Positions 22,144 to 32,722 of a stretch of 64,000 bases of DNA are shown here, one piece after another. Position numbers and translations under genes: made by a program. A model generated the notes under the pieces. That model saw only the letters and a list, made by a program, of their open reading frames with translations, was not told the DNA's origin and did no database searches. This DNA is from Strobilurus pachycystidiatus (taxonomy: Eukaryota > Basidiomycota > Agaricomycetes > Agaricales > Physalacriaceae), in NCBI GenBank assembly GCA_019915135.1, contig JAHLMK010000003.1, positions 1,922,001 to 1,986,000 of the forward strand, written 5' to 3'. How positions within the stretch are numbered: the first letter of the stretch is position 1; each line of letters opens with the position of its first letter.

Positions 22144-23282
22144 ATGGTTAGTTCACACGGGAATGGTCCGCTTCGTGTCGCTGTCCTGGACGACTATCAG
22201 AACGTCGCATTGACCAATGCAGACTGGACTGTGTTATATGACAAAGCCACCATCGATGTCTTCAACGACGCTCTCGATCCGGACGAAGTGTCGACTCGAT
22301 TGCAGGACTATGAGATAATATGTGCTATGCGCGAGCGGACCAAGTTCCCTGCGTCGGTATTGGAGAAACTGCCCAAACTCAAGTCAGTGTTTGTGTATAC
22401 TTGTCGGTATGAGCGTTGCTGAGCGTAGCTACTGTCTACTAGGCTTCTCGTTACTACTGGGATGAACAACCGTGGAATCGATGTGACGGCGGCGCGCGAG
22501 CGCGGTATCGTCGTGTCTGGGACGACAGTACAGGGCGGATCTACGCATGAACACATCTGGGCGCTGATCTTTGCGACTGTGAGGTACATCGTGCATGAGG
22601 ATGCGAATATAAAGGCGCACAACCCTCAATGGCAGACCGTAGTCCCGTTTGGATTGCATGGGAGGACGCTCGGACTCATGGGGGTGGGACGACTTGGTAC
22701 GCAGGTCGCACAGGTGAGTGTGTCGAGGCAGTGATTCACGTCTACTTATGATGGAACAGATCGCGAAGATGTTCAACATGCGCGTCCTGGGGTGGTCTCC
22801 ACACTTGACACCTGAACGCGCTGCTGCTGCGGGCGTCGAGTTCGCACCGTCCAAAGAGGAGTTCATCAAGCAGAGCGACGTGCTTTCGATCCACTTGGTA
22901 TTGGCGCCGACAACGCGCGGTATTATTGGCGCCGATGAGCTTGCGTTGATGAAGAAGTCTGCTTTTCTCATCAACACGTCTCGGGGCCCGCTGGTTGATG
23001 AAGGCGCGCTGATTGACGCGTTGAAGGAAGGGAGGATTGCTGGTGCGGGTTTGGATGTGTATGATGTCGAGCCGTTGCCGTTGCAGCACCCACTGAGGGA
23101 TCTGAAGAATGTCACGTTGAGTCCGCATAATGGGTATGTCAACGATACTGGCTATGAGGTGTGTCAAGCTCTGCCAGTCCTCAGCTACTGACAGCTGATG
23201 TGTGCACTTGTAGGCCTTTTACACCGATACAGTAGCTGATGTTGTGGCGTATCTGGATGGCAACCCGGTGAGGGTGCTATGA
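22144..23282 (+). CDS. D-2-hydroxyacid dehydrogenase, NAD-dependent
   Basis: Member of the D-isomer 2-hydroxyacid dehydrogenase superfamily, which reduces 2-oxoacids or oxidises D-2-hydroxyacids. The start is MVSSHGNGPLRVAVLDDY. The substrate domain includes LLVTTGMNNRGIDV (after an intron at about 22381-22441). The Rossmann domain has LGLMGVGRLGTQVAQ (GxGxxG). Catalytic residues are placed as usual: Arg in INTSRGPLVDEGAL, Glu after LDVYDVEPLP, and His in LSPHNGYVN. The last exon reads AFYTDTVADVVAYLDG before the stop at 23280-23282. Three or four introns. The length (about 330 residues) suits a single-domain-pair enzyme without the ACT domain of serine-pathway phosphoglycerate dehydrogenase; the substrate is not determined. 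Confidence 0.9.
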
Positions 23283-23636
23283 GACCTCTCGGCGGGTCGA
23301 AGTATATGTAATTCTAAATCCTCTGTCTTCCCGCAATGCGAAGGACATCCCTTGTTGAATTTTGATACTTGACTACTGTATGTGGTCCGATGCCGTGTAT
23401 GGTTGAATGATGCTCTTGAATGCTAGAGTCTAGTGAGTACTCGGTACTCAAGTCTCAGGATTCTTGGAAGTTGAGATTTGAGGAGAGGCTCCCAGGCCCT
23501 CCCTATGAAGGTTCAAGAAATCATCAACAAGTTTAAGTTTACAATAATCAATCATCTGGATTCTGAGCTCAGGGTTCTTAGAACTAAGAATCTTAACTTC
23601 GAAGAGTAAAACAAAATGAAGGGCAAAGGGCTGCAG
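23283..23636. other. Intergenic between the dehydrogenase gene and tRNA-Asp
   Basis: 3' flank of the dehydrogenase gene. A partial inverted repeat around GAGTACTCGGTACTC (about 23434-23449) is visible; no coding sequence was seen. Confidence 0.4.
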
Positions 23637-23708
23637 CTCTCTGACTGGGAGTCGAACCCAGCTTTCGCGCGTGACAGGCGCGTGTACTAACCGATATACT
23701 ATCAGAGA
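23637..23708 (-). tRNA. tRNA-Asp (GUC), no intron
   Basis: A 72-nt cloverleaf on the minus strand: acceptor TCTCTGA/TCAGAGA, discriminator G at 23637, anticodon GTC at 23673-23675, T loop GTTCGACT. The mature sequence is identical to the tRNA at 13202-13284, but the 11-nt intron is absent. Confidence 0.95.
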
Positions 23709-23973
23709 TGTAGAGCCAAGGATTGTAGCCTATATGCTGGGCGATGACACAATTGCGTATTGATGTACTCCTCGCGTCCACACCTCGATTCATGAACGAT
23801 AGGCCCATATCTAGAGCAGCATCGCAACCGGGGGACTATCATTCGAGCAATAACCAAATCAGTGGCGCGACAAGTCACGTGCAGGAGAAGACCAAAGTCG
23901 CTGCCGTGCGGCTTTCTTTCTTTCCACAGTAACACGATCAGAGCCACTGGATCTTTCATCGCACAGTGACAAG

Positions 23974-25879
23974 ATGGACAGCAACGAGTCTCGCACGATG
24001 AAAGCCCGCCGCGAGGGTGAGTGTCTGTTCTTTGCTCTATTTATCTATTTTCCTCCTTGTCTTTTGTGGATGCGGGCTGACGCGCGTGGTATTGACAGCG
24101 TACAAGGCAAAAGGCGCTTTGAAGCAGGACGATCTGCGCCGACGCCGCGAGGAGCAGCAGGTCGAGATCCGCCGACAGAAGCGGGAGGAGAACATCTCGA
24201 AGCGACGCAATTTCGTGCCGTCGTCGGGGCCTGACTCGGACGAGGATGTGGCGATTGGCACCTGGGATCCCGAGGTGCGCTCCCGATTTGCTCAGTGGCC
24301 ACTGGGCGGCTGTGCTGACGACCGACAGGGCGCCGATGGCCTGATGGAGGCCGTGTTCAGCAACGACGGCGAGAAGCAGCTCGACGCGACGACCCGTTTC
24401 AGGAAGCTCCTCAGCAAAGAGAAAAACCCGCCCATCGAGCGCGTGATTGAGTGCGGCGTCGTCCCCCGCTTCGTCGAGTTCCTCCGCACTGGCAGCTCCA
24501 TGCTCCAGGTCCGCCCCCGCATTTTCCTTCTAGCGCTGTCCCCACTGATCACAATCTCCAGTTCGAGGCCGCCTGGGCGTTGACCAACATTGCGTCCGGC
24601 ACGGCGGAGCACACCCAGGTCGTCATCAACGCACAAGCTGTACCCGAGTTCATCAACCTGCTCTCGTCGCCTGTGCACGACGTCCGCGAGCAGGCCGTGT
24701 GGGCCTTGGGTAACATCGCGGGTGACAGCCCGCAGTGCCGAGACTATGTCCTCAAGGCTGGCGCTCTCCGGCCTCTGCTTGGCCTGTTGAGCGAGCAGCA
24801 CAAGCTCAGCATGCTCCGCAACGCCACTTGGACGCTCAGCAACTTCTGCCGTGGCAAATCCCCCCAGCCTGACTGGGACCTCGTATGTCCTCATGTTTTC
24901 GCAATCTGACTTGATAGCTGATCGCCAATTTACGTACAGATCTCTCCTGCTCTGACCATCCTGACAAAATTGATCTACTCTCTCGACGACGAGATCCTGA
25001 TTGACGCGTGCTGGGCCATTTCCTACCTCTCCGACGGATCCAACGACAAGATCCAGGCTGTCATCGAGTCGGGTGTCTGCCGGCGTCTTGTCGACCTGCT
25101 CATGCACAGCTCCACCTCGGTGCAAACCCCTGCCCTCCGCTCTGTTGGCAACATCGTCACCGGCGACGACCTCCAGACCCAAGTCGTCATCGCTTCCGGT
25201 GCCCTTCCCGCTCTCCTTTCTCTACTCTCTTCTCCCAAGGACGGCATCAGGAAGGAGGCGTGCTGGACCATCTCCAACATAACAGCAGGCAGCCCACCAC
25301 AGATCCAGAGTGTCATTGACGCGAACATCATCCCGCCTCTCATCAACATCCTCCAACTCGCTGACTTCAAGACGCGCAAAGAGGCGTGCTGGGCCATCTC
25401 CAACGCCACCTCCGGTGGTCTGCAAGAGCCCGCTCAGATCCGGTATCTTGTCCAGCAGGGCTGCATCAAGCCTTTGTGCGACCTCCTTGGCATGATGGAC
25501 AACAAAATCATTCAGGTCGCCCTCGATGGCCTCGACAACATCTTGAAGATCGGAGAGCTGGACAAGACCAACGGCGGGCCCGGTGCTGTCAACCAGTACG
25601 CGGTGTATGTGGAAGAGGCTGGCGGCATGATCGCGATCCACAATTTGCAGCAGCATGACAACTTGGACATCTACAAGAAGGCGTTCAACATGATGGACAA
25701 GTACTTCCCTGATGAGGAGGATGAGGGTGGCATCGCACAGGCGAGCGTGGACCAACAAGGAAACTTTGCGGTTAGTTCCCTTTCACGTCCAGCGCTTCGG
25801 CCCATGACTGATTCTTTGCCTCTCACAGTTCCAAGACGTTGCTGCCCCACAAGGCGGCTTCAGCTTCGGCAACAACTAG
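23974..25879 (+). CDS. Importin subunit alpha (karyopherin alpha)
   Basis: Nuclear import adaptor that binds classical nuclear localisation signals and hands them to importin beta. Exon 1 ([14 protein letters not shown]) is followed by an intron and the basic importin-beta-binding segment [20 protein letters not shown] with NISKRRNF. Ten armadillo repeats follow, with the NLS-pocket W-xxx-N pairs visible: [81 protein letters not shown] and [14 protein letters not shown]. The acidic C-terminus ([11 protein letters not shown]) ends GGFSFGNN at the stop, 25877-25879. Five introns. Full length; identity certain. Confidence 0.97.
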
Positions 25880-26376
25880 ATTACTTAACGTATACTCACT
25901 CGCGACGAATTTCTGCTCTCTCGATCTTGAACCGTGTAACGTTAATGCCGAAATGAATCTCTTTCTTTGACTTTCACTTTGAGTGTGGTTGCGAGATGAT
26001 TGTACAGCGCTCTAGATAATTGTAGGGTGAGACTACGCAGTGTGGCGCATTCGGGAAGTGTCGCGATCATCTCTGATAGGATTTCGTCCACGAAAGGTCG
26101 TACTTACTGACCTCTGAACGAATATTCCAAGTAAATAGTCAAGCTAGTCAAGTATGGGGCACATTGTAAGGTGGATAGCTGCATGATGTTCGATGGTCAG
26201 AGTGTCAAGTCAAGTGAAGAGGAAAACAAAGGAGAACTGCAGAACAGAGTCAAAGAGACTTTTTCATACCATAGCTACAACGGGCAATACATGTATTATT
26301 GAAAGAGACTTACAGCACAAAGAACATGTCCTCCGTTTAAAGCGTATGGAAAAAGTAGAAGGCGCACCGTCGCGCA
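25880..26376. other. Intergenic after importin alpha
   Basis: 3' flank of importin alpha and upstream region of the repeat-containing hypothetical gene. A frame open from 26193 is in a different register from the spliced gene model downstream and is not taken as coding. Confidence 0.4.
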
Positions 26377-27162
26377 ATGTACACGTCCAGCAGTCAACCG
26401 CGCAAGGAAGACCAGCCGCCACTATTCTTGCAGAGCAGCAGTCAGCCCAGTCAACCCTTGTCCTCGCAGGAAATGCGTCCCTTGTTTGGACCAGTCGGAT
26501 GGCCGCTCAATCGAGCTACCGCGGGGAATCAAATTGGGGAGGAGACAGACATGGAACAGGTATTTGGAGGCGCTTGGCTCATGTATGCCCACTAAATCCA
26601 TCCTCTCGACTTCCAGAGCGATCACGAAGACCATGATCCCGCCAGTAAGGCCAAGGACCAGCCGCCACTATTCTTGCAGAGCAGTAGCCAACCCAGTCAA
26701 TCCTTGTCCTCACCGGATGCGCGTCCCTTGTTTGGACGAGTAGGATGGCCGCTCAATCGTACTACCGCGGCGAATGAGAATGTAGAGGAGACAGCCTACG
26801 AGACAGACGTCGAACAGGTGGATGAACAGGTATTTGAGGGTCCTTGGCTCTTGCATGTTCACTCAATTTATCTTCTTGACTTCCAGAGCGATCACGAAGA
26901 CTCTGATTTCGTCGATCAAACCATACCAGGCGCAACACTCCGCCCGAAAGATGCGTCCAAGATACGCAACATCTTCAAACGCCAAAGCGACTCTGCCCAG
27001 CTAAGAGCATTCCTGGTGTTTTTTCGACAACGATTTGACGATTACAAGTACAAGAGAGACGGGACCGTCACTGATGGGCAGCTGGAGGATATGTTGGACC
27101 TGGCTTGGGAATGCGTTGAAGCGGGAGCGGAGGATGAAGCAAAGCAAAGCAGTAGGAAATAA
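26377..27162 (+). CDS. Hypothetical protein with a duplicated exon module
   Basis: Not recognised. Exons 26377-26559, 26617-26829 and 26887-27162 give about 223 residues. Two copies of a module are seen: DQPPLFLQSSSQPSQPLSS followed by RPLFGPVGWPLNRATAGN in copy 1, and DQPPLFLQSSSQPSQSLSS followed by RPLFGRVGWPLNRTTAAN in copy 2; each ends ETD.EQ and continues after its intron with SDHED. The unique C-terminus contains DASKIRNIFKRQSDSAQL, FLVFFRQRFDDYKYKRDG and DMLDLAWECVEAGA and may be helical. There is no signal peptide or membrane segment. Both introns are phase 0 with GTATTT donors and CTTCCAG acceptors, so the spliced model keeps frame throughout. Confidence 0.65.
26400..26905 (+). repeat. 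Tandem duplication of an exon-intron unit inside the gene
   Basis: Copy 1 runs from about 26405 to 26632 and copy 2 from about 26656 to 26902. Similarity covers the exon, the intron and the first codons after it (AGCGATCACGAAGAC is identical in both). Copy 2 has a small insertion (YETDVEQVDEQ versus TDMEQ). Copies are diverged by scattered substitutions, so this is older than the 212-bp repeat at 14924. Confidence 0.85.
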
Positions 27163-27224
27163 CGATAAAACCACACACACAAAGATACAGCATTATAATA
27201 GTCCCTAGAAAGAACCAAGCATCA

Positions 27225-29987
27225 CTACCTCGTCTCCTGTGGAAGGAAGTTGCCCCCGACGAGGCAGAGGTTCCTCTGCGTGAACTGGACGTTCGTAATC
27301 GGTGTACGCTTTGTCGGAAAAGTACCAACGAGGTCCGTCCTGCCAGTGTATTTTTGAGCGCCTCATCAACCCCAAGTTGGAACATGGAACGTACGTTTCG
27401 ATAGACTCGTCCTCCCCTGCAGCCTTCACCACCGGTTCGCCATTAGCCATGCCGAGAGGCGTATACGGCGCGGTGACGCCATTCTCCTTCGGCTTCGATT
27501 GCGGACCGCCAGCACCTTTCACGTCCCAACAGCGTACAGTCCAATCCGCGCCCCCGCTTACTAAGAGGGAGGACTCTGCGCTAAATGCAAGAGAGTATAT
27601 GGACCCGGTGTGACCAGTCATCTTCTTGATGCGTTTCCCTGAGCCAATATCCCATAAGTTTATCGCAAGATCTTCACCTGTGGAATGGTTGGCAGCCAGA
27701 AACGGACAAAAGGACGAACCACATACCACCAGTGGCGAGATAACGTCCATCAGGACTTATGGCCATCGAAGTCACGGCACCCTGTTGTCCTATGAACACG
27801 CGCACACACGAGCCCTTTTGTACGTCCCACAATCGGGAAGTCCAGTCGCTGGATCCTGTCGCGAGGTATAGGGAGTTCGGGTGAAATTGCAAACACTAAA
27901 CATGGAATCAATACCGCAAACCCTCAGGGAAACAAAGAGAAGAAAGCATACATCAACATCGCTCAAATGCCCCGCATAGATGCGCAGACACGATGTCCGA
28001 TCCGTGGACCACAGCCGCGCCGTCCGATCCCTGCTCGCCGTTGCGAAGTATACACCTAAAGGACTCCATTTAACATCCCACACCGGATTCTCATGCCCTC
28101 GGAACGCCACGACGTTCGTCAGCGTATCCATGGACCACAAACGCGTCGTCGCGTCAGCCGACGCCGACAAGAGGTATTTGGGCGGCGCGGCAGAGCCATT
28201 ACATGGATCAAAGTCGACAGCATACACTGGCCCACTGTGTCCGACAAGTTTTCGAGTCGTCGAGCCTTTCTTCTCTTTTGCGAGTTTCCGTAAGCTAGAC
28301 GCTGAGGAGATGTCAGCAAATCAGAAAGAGGTCATACACGGAAGAAGGGACTAACGGTCTTTGACATTGCTGGATTGAAAGTCGCTCCTCATTCCCTTTA
28401 GCTTTTCACCCTTGAGACTCCAAAGTTTTATGTAGCTCTCCGCAAACCCAACAGCCATCAATGAGGTATCTTCGGAGAAGGTCATACATGGGGCTCTGGT
28501 TCACCGTAAGCATTGATGAATCGCCGAAAGACTAACATACCCTTCTGGAACATCGCGGAGGGTGTAAGCGCAAATACTTGGTAGAGCACGCGCGCGCAAT
28601 GTGTTGGCTTGAGGTGAGCTCAAATCAACATTGTTGAGCACTGTGGGATCGAGCCGTATCCGCTTGCGCGCGTCCTTGACTGCGTACACCTCTCGTTCAA
28701 CGTCAGCAGTCTTAAAAGTGACAGGATGTGGTGCGAGGTCTGTTTCTGACGGCGCTGTGACACCAGGCGGAGGCTGCGGTCTGGCAAACTGGAAGTCATA
28801 CTGCCCAGCATTGGGCTCTCTGTCGACCATCGCATGTTCGCGTAGAACGCGTTCCGTCTCTGCGCGCAGGTCCTCAGATATTGGCGGTGGCCCAAGCTTC
28901 AAGTCCCCTCTTGACGAATTGAAGACATGCGGGTCTGTGAGCTTTTTCGTCGCGCCGTTAGTCTGGGGTATGAGGGATGATAGTAGACCCGTCGACTCTT
29001 CCCATGTATTTGGGGAGACTGATGTGGGGTTGGAAGAAGTGACTGTATATTGGCGTGAATATTTGCGTTCTCAGAGGTATCGCGACCAGATTTACCATCG
29101 AAGCGGAGGTGATTGTTCACTACGCGCATGACAGCCGCCCGTCCTCGCTTGCCCGTGTCTCCAGTAAATCCCTCGCCTGCGCCCGTCGCTTCACCTCCAA
29201 CACCTTCAGTCAGCCAGCCGATTAGCAGACCGAATCCAGATCGACTCATGCGGATGATGTATTTCTCGTCGCGAAATCGTTGCGCTAGTTCATCATTTTG
29301 CACGTGGGCTGGTAGAAGAAGCATCGATAGGCGGTGTAGGACGGCAGAATGAGACGGAGAGAGGGCTGGGGAGAACCTGTTGTAGAAATTTATAGCTGGA
29401 CGCGTAACGTTAACATCAGTGGCTGGGACGGGGATTGAGGCGCACCAGCATCTTTGAAGCCGCGCTGTATGAGATCCAAGTAGAAATGGCAAAATATGGG
29501 AAATAATATAGGTCGAAATTCGGGCTGGCGAGAGCATGAGCCAGACGAGCAGCGATTGACGGAGTGTACATACGCGGTACATGTCCAAAGAGCCCTCCAC
29601 CCATGACTCCAGCTCCCGAAAGCCCTCGTGCCTATCCGTTGGGTCCAGAGACAGAATGTCATCGACGCCCGTGCCCAAGTTGAGGAGCAAGCTCTGTAAG
29701 TTTGCGGGACTGGCCATTGCTGTCAGTTCGCTGAGAACACTGGCGGACTCCTTGAGGCGCGGCTCCAGCGCTTTCCGGAGTGCCTCAGTGTCAACAACCG
29801 GTTTCTTTCCCTTGTCATCTTTGAGAGACGACTCGAAAGCGTCGGCGACGCCATCATATCCTCGTGCGCGTAAATATTCGCCGATGGACTTGTCCAGCTC
29901 AATTTTCGACGGCGCATCGGCCATCGGCTTGTCGGGAGAGGGCGTTGTGGGTGATCCGGCAGCAGGCGGAGTGTTGACCGACGACAT
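27225..29987 (-). CDS. TAF5: Transcription initiation factor TFIID subunit TAF5
   Basis: WD40 scaffold of TFIID (in some fungi also of SAGA). The start at 29985-29987 gives MSSVNTPPAAGSPTTPSPDK. A LisH motif reads IGEYLRARGYDGVADAFE; then the TAF5 N-terminal domain 2 includes REGFRELESW-like HEGFRELESWVEGSLDMYR, with exons around 29390-29560 reading FDLYYFPYFA. The C-terminal half is a WD40 propeller: LVGHSGPVYAVDFDPCNGSA region (about 28220), VAFRGHENPVWDVKWSPL, GHLSDV, CVRVFIGQQGAVTSMAIS, RYLATGG and MTGHTGSIYSLAFSAESS. The correct last exon is FPTKRTPITNVQFTQRNL, then CLVGGNF, ending at 27225-27227; a longer overlapping frame ending at 27205 skips an intron and is wrong. Identity certain. 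Confidence 0.93.
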
Positions 29988-30118
29988 GGCGCTAAACACG
30001 GCGCCGAAGGAGATGGTAGCTCGGGAAGGGGAATCTTGTCACGTGAGAGATGCACGCATTCAGCACGTTGGAAATCCGCCCACTTTCCTGAGATTCTACC
30101 CTCATCGACTCTACATAA
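29988..30118. promoter_or_regulatory. Shared divergent promoter of TAF5 and MAD2
   Basis: 131 bp lie between the start codons of TAF5 (minus) and MAD2 (plus), so both genes are probably driven from this one short region. No TATA motif was recognised. Confidence 0.5.
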
Positions 30119-30946
30119 ATGGCCTCCAAACAGGCAAACCGCCAAGCTATCACGCTCAAGGGCTCCACTACGCTCGTCACCGAGTTCTTCAAATATGCTG
30201 TCAACACGTCTGTTCACGTCAATCTGTTCGTCGTTGTTGACCGCCACTGACCGTTGTCAAAGCATTCTGTTCCAACGCGAAGTGTATCCGTCAGACGACT
30301 TTCATATGGTCAAAAAGTACGGACAGACAGTCCTGGTGACACAGGACCTTGCCCTGGAGAACTACCTCGAACGGTTTGTACGCGACGTTGTTGGCGCGAC
30401 TGTGATGCTGACATCTTTCAACAGAATTCTGGCCCAAGTCGAGAGTATGCCTATTCCTTTGGCGTAAACGCCTGCGCTAATCATGATCTCAAGAATGGCT
30501 TCTTACGGGCTCTGTTACCCAACTCGTACTGGCAATTATATCAAAAGATACACGGACGCCGCTTGAAAGATGGGTGTTTGACATCAAACTCCTACCTCCC
30601 CAAGATGAATCAAAGTACGTCTTCAATGACACTCTACCATATGTATACTGAGCAACATCACACCAGGCCTGGCACGTCCAAGGCCGAAGCAGAAATACAG
30701 TCCGAAATTCGCGCCATCTTGAAGCAGATAATTTCGATGGTCACGTACCTGCCTGTCATACACGAGCCAACGGTCTTCAACATTCTGGCATACACGGACG
30801 AATCTGCAGACATCCCCGCGGGAGAGTGGAATGACACTGATCCGCTGGCCATTGAGGCAAGCAAGAGCCAGCAGGTGAAGATGCGGAGTTTCAGCACGGA
30901 TGTGCATCGAATCGAAGCGATGGTGGCGTATCGGTACGAAGAGTAG
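30119..30946 (+). CDS. MAD2: Spindle assembly checkpoint protein MAD2 (HORMA domain)
   Basis: HORMA-domain protein that binds Cdc20 and blocks the anaphase-promoting complex until kinetochores are attached. It starts MASKQANRQAITLKGSTTL, with VTEFFKYAVN; after an intron SILFQREVYPSDDFHMVKKY and GQTVLVTQDLALENYLER follow. Later exons read EIRAILKQIISMVTYLPVI, FNILAYTDESADIPAGEW and KMRSFSTDVHRIEAMVAYRY, the safety-belt C-terminus, ending EE at the stop 30944-30946. Four or five introns. Length about 205 residues is normal. Confidence 0.95.
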
Positions 30947-32722
30947 ATGGCCCTGGGTTTCAGTAGCCCACCAGAGGAATCATTATCTCGAGTCTTGTAG
31001 CGACTATCTTGCAGTGTAAATCCTGAACGCCCAATACCTGGATGATATCATGCTCATCCCGAGGTTCTGGTAGCACAAAACTCCGCTCTGTTACGCCGCA
31101 CTTGAGCTCACTTGGGCGATGCGGTGGCAGTCTCAACGTTGATGATCACTGACCTGTCTGATGCTGTCTGATGCGATCACGAGAGTTGATAAAGTAACTT
31201 TTTCGGCCGCACTTTAGGTAACTTGCCGAACTTGCCGCACTTGATCCTCAGCCAAGTCCGGCCAGTTCACTTGACGTACTTGGGTGGGCTAACTTACGTG
31301 CTCACTTGACACTTGAACTTGACCATCTGTCACCACCGTCGTTGTCCGTCTCAGCGCCCACGTAGTCAAAGATTCAACGTTCACTGCCAGCTACCCTCAA
31401 GCGCCAGCTACCCTCATATTGTCATCGTGTACTTCTTTCGCTCCTGTCGGAGGACGCGTCGAACGCGTGCTTACCAGACTTCAATCATGCTGGCAGGCTC
31501 AGTCATCCATCAAGCCTTTTGTGTCTGAATTACCAGAATGGTGTGTGATGTTGGATTTGTCTCGACTCTCAAGAGCACCCGTAAGTACACATCCAAGCGA
31601 GAATGATCATGGTATGGACCTTCAAGACAGCTTTGATGCGCAAGTATCTCTGTGGCGTGACGTCCGGTAAGTTCAAGGAACGGAAGAGCACAAAGCTTAC
31701 AGAGTGCCAAGTGGCGTGAATCATGTACAGACCAATACCAGCCAATATTGGACATCCCATTCAGATAAATAGTCATCCTCTAGGTGGAAAGAGCATGGTG
31801 ATCCTGATAGCAGTGCATAGCAGCTTGTGGATACGTACGAAAGACATGAGGATTGTCAAATTATCGGTCCATACCACGGCACACATCTGAGGTAGGGCCG
31901 TATGAGTCTGTCCGAGACTTGTAGTGCCATATTATTAGAGAGACGAAACGGCAGTGGTGCACGCCATGGAGGGCGACGGTAAGGCAGAACACAGTCACGG
32001 TTCTTGCACGGTGCAAGAACCGCCCTATACACCACGCTGTCAACCGTAATTCACATCAATCAGGCGCAACGTGTCCCAGTCTGACTGCTATACACGCGAG
32101 AACATGCTCTGAGCAGTCCAGCAACGGTGTAAGCCTGGAAGTTCACTCAAGTGAAGGGTGCCTGTTAAGTGGTCGCGATCGGTCAGTGATCGGTCATGTT
32201 CATGGCATCCCTCGCGCTACAGGGCTTGAAATCACGCCATTCCCCTTGTAGGGCATTGTATCAAGCATGCAATTGGTTGAGAGGTGTATATGAACGTCGT
32301 AGCACCGTGTAGATTGCAAAGTTCGCTCAAGTGAGCGTCAAGTGAAAGTGCCGATCAAGTCCGATCAAGTTACTTGAAAGTCACTTTGGTCACTTTTGCA
32401 CTTAAAGTGACTTAAAGTGCGTCCAAGTTAGGAAAGTGAACTTTTGGCTGGGCAAGTGAAATTGTCCAAGTGAAATTGTGAACCACCGGGATCGCCGAAG
32501 TGCCGGGGTAACCCAAATGAGTGGCATCGCTATGACCACCGCGTGGGATTGTTCTTGCCTTTTAGCTCCCACCCAACTCTCTTTCTTCCGACGTCGTGTC
32601 TGGATACGCTCCTTTACTCCTCCTCGACGCCTCTTTCTTTCCCTTTGTTTCTGGCTGGCACCGGACCCGTTTTCTTTCATTAAGCAGCAACAGTTTCCGT
32701 TTCGTTTCACTCCCCCACTATC
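30947..32722. other. Gene-poor stretch, probably a decayed transposable element
   Basis: No full gene. At the left side (about 31110-31325) the motif ACTTG recurs many times; at the right side (about 32140-32480) the same motif recurs as CAAGT, i.e. in opposite orientation, with repeated CACTTT/AAAGTG blocks. Such inverted sub-terminal repeats are typical of the ends of DNA transposons. Between them lie only short frames and a perfect palindrome at 31999-32021. No terminal inverted repeat or target-site duplication could be fixed by eye. Confidence 0.4.
31999..32021. repeat. Perfect inverted repeat, 11-bp arms
   Basis: GGTTCTTGCAC and its exact reverse complement are separated by one base. 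It could form a cruciform/hairpin. It lies inside the putative transposon remnant. Confidence 0.8.

Noticed and set aside
24292..25182. 296-codon minus-strand frame
   Set aside because: It is the mirror of armadillo-repeat exons of importin alpha.
27205..27224. TAF5 end at 27205 with C-terminus EVVMLGSF
   Set aside because: That frame reads through the last intron. Splicing gives FPTKRTPITNVQFTQRNL, the conserved TAF5 end, stopping at 27225.
30947..32722. CRISPR-like or tandem satellite interpretation of the ACTTG repeats
   Set aside because: Spacing is irregular, units are only 5-7 bp and orientation switches between the two sides; this fits transposon sub-terminal repeats better.
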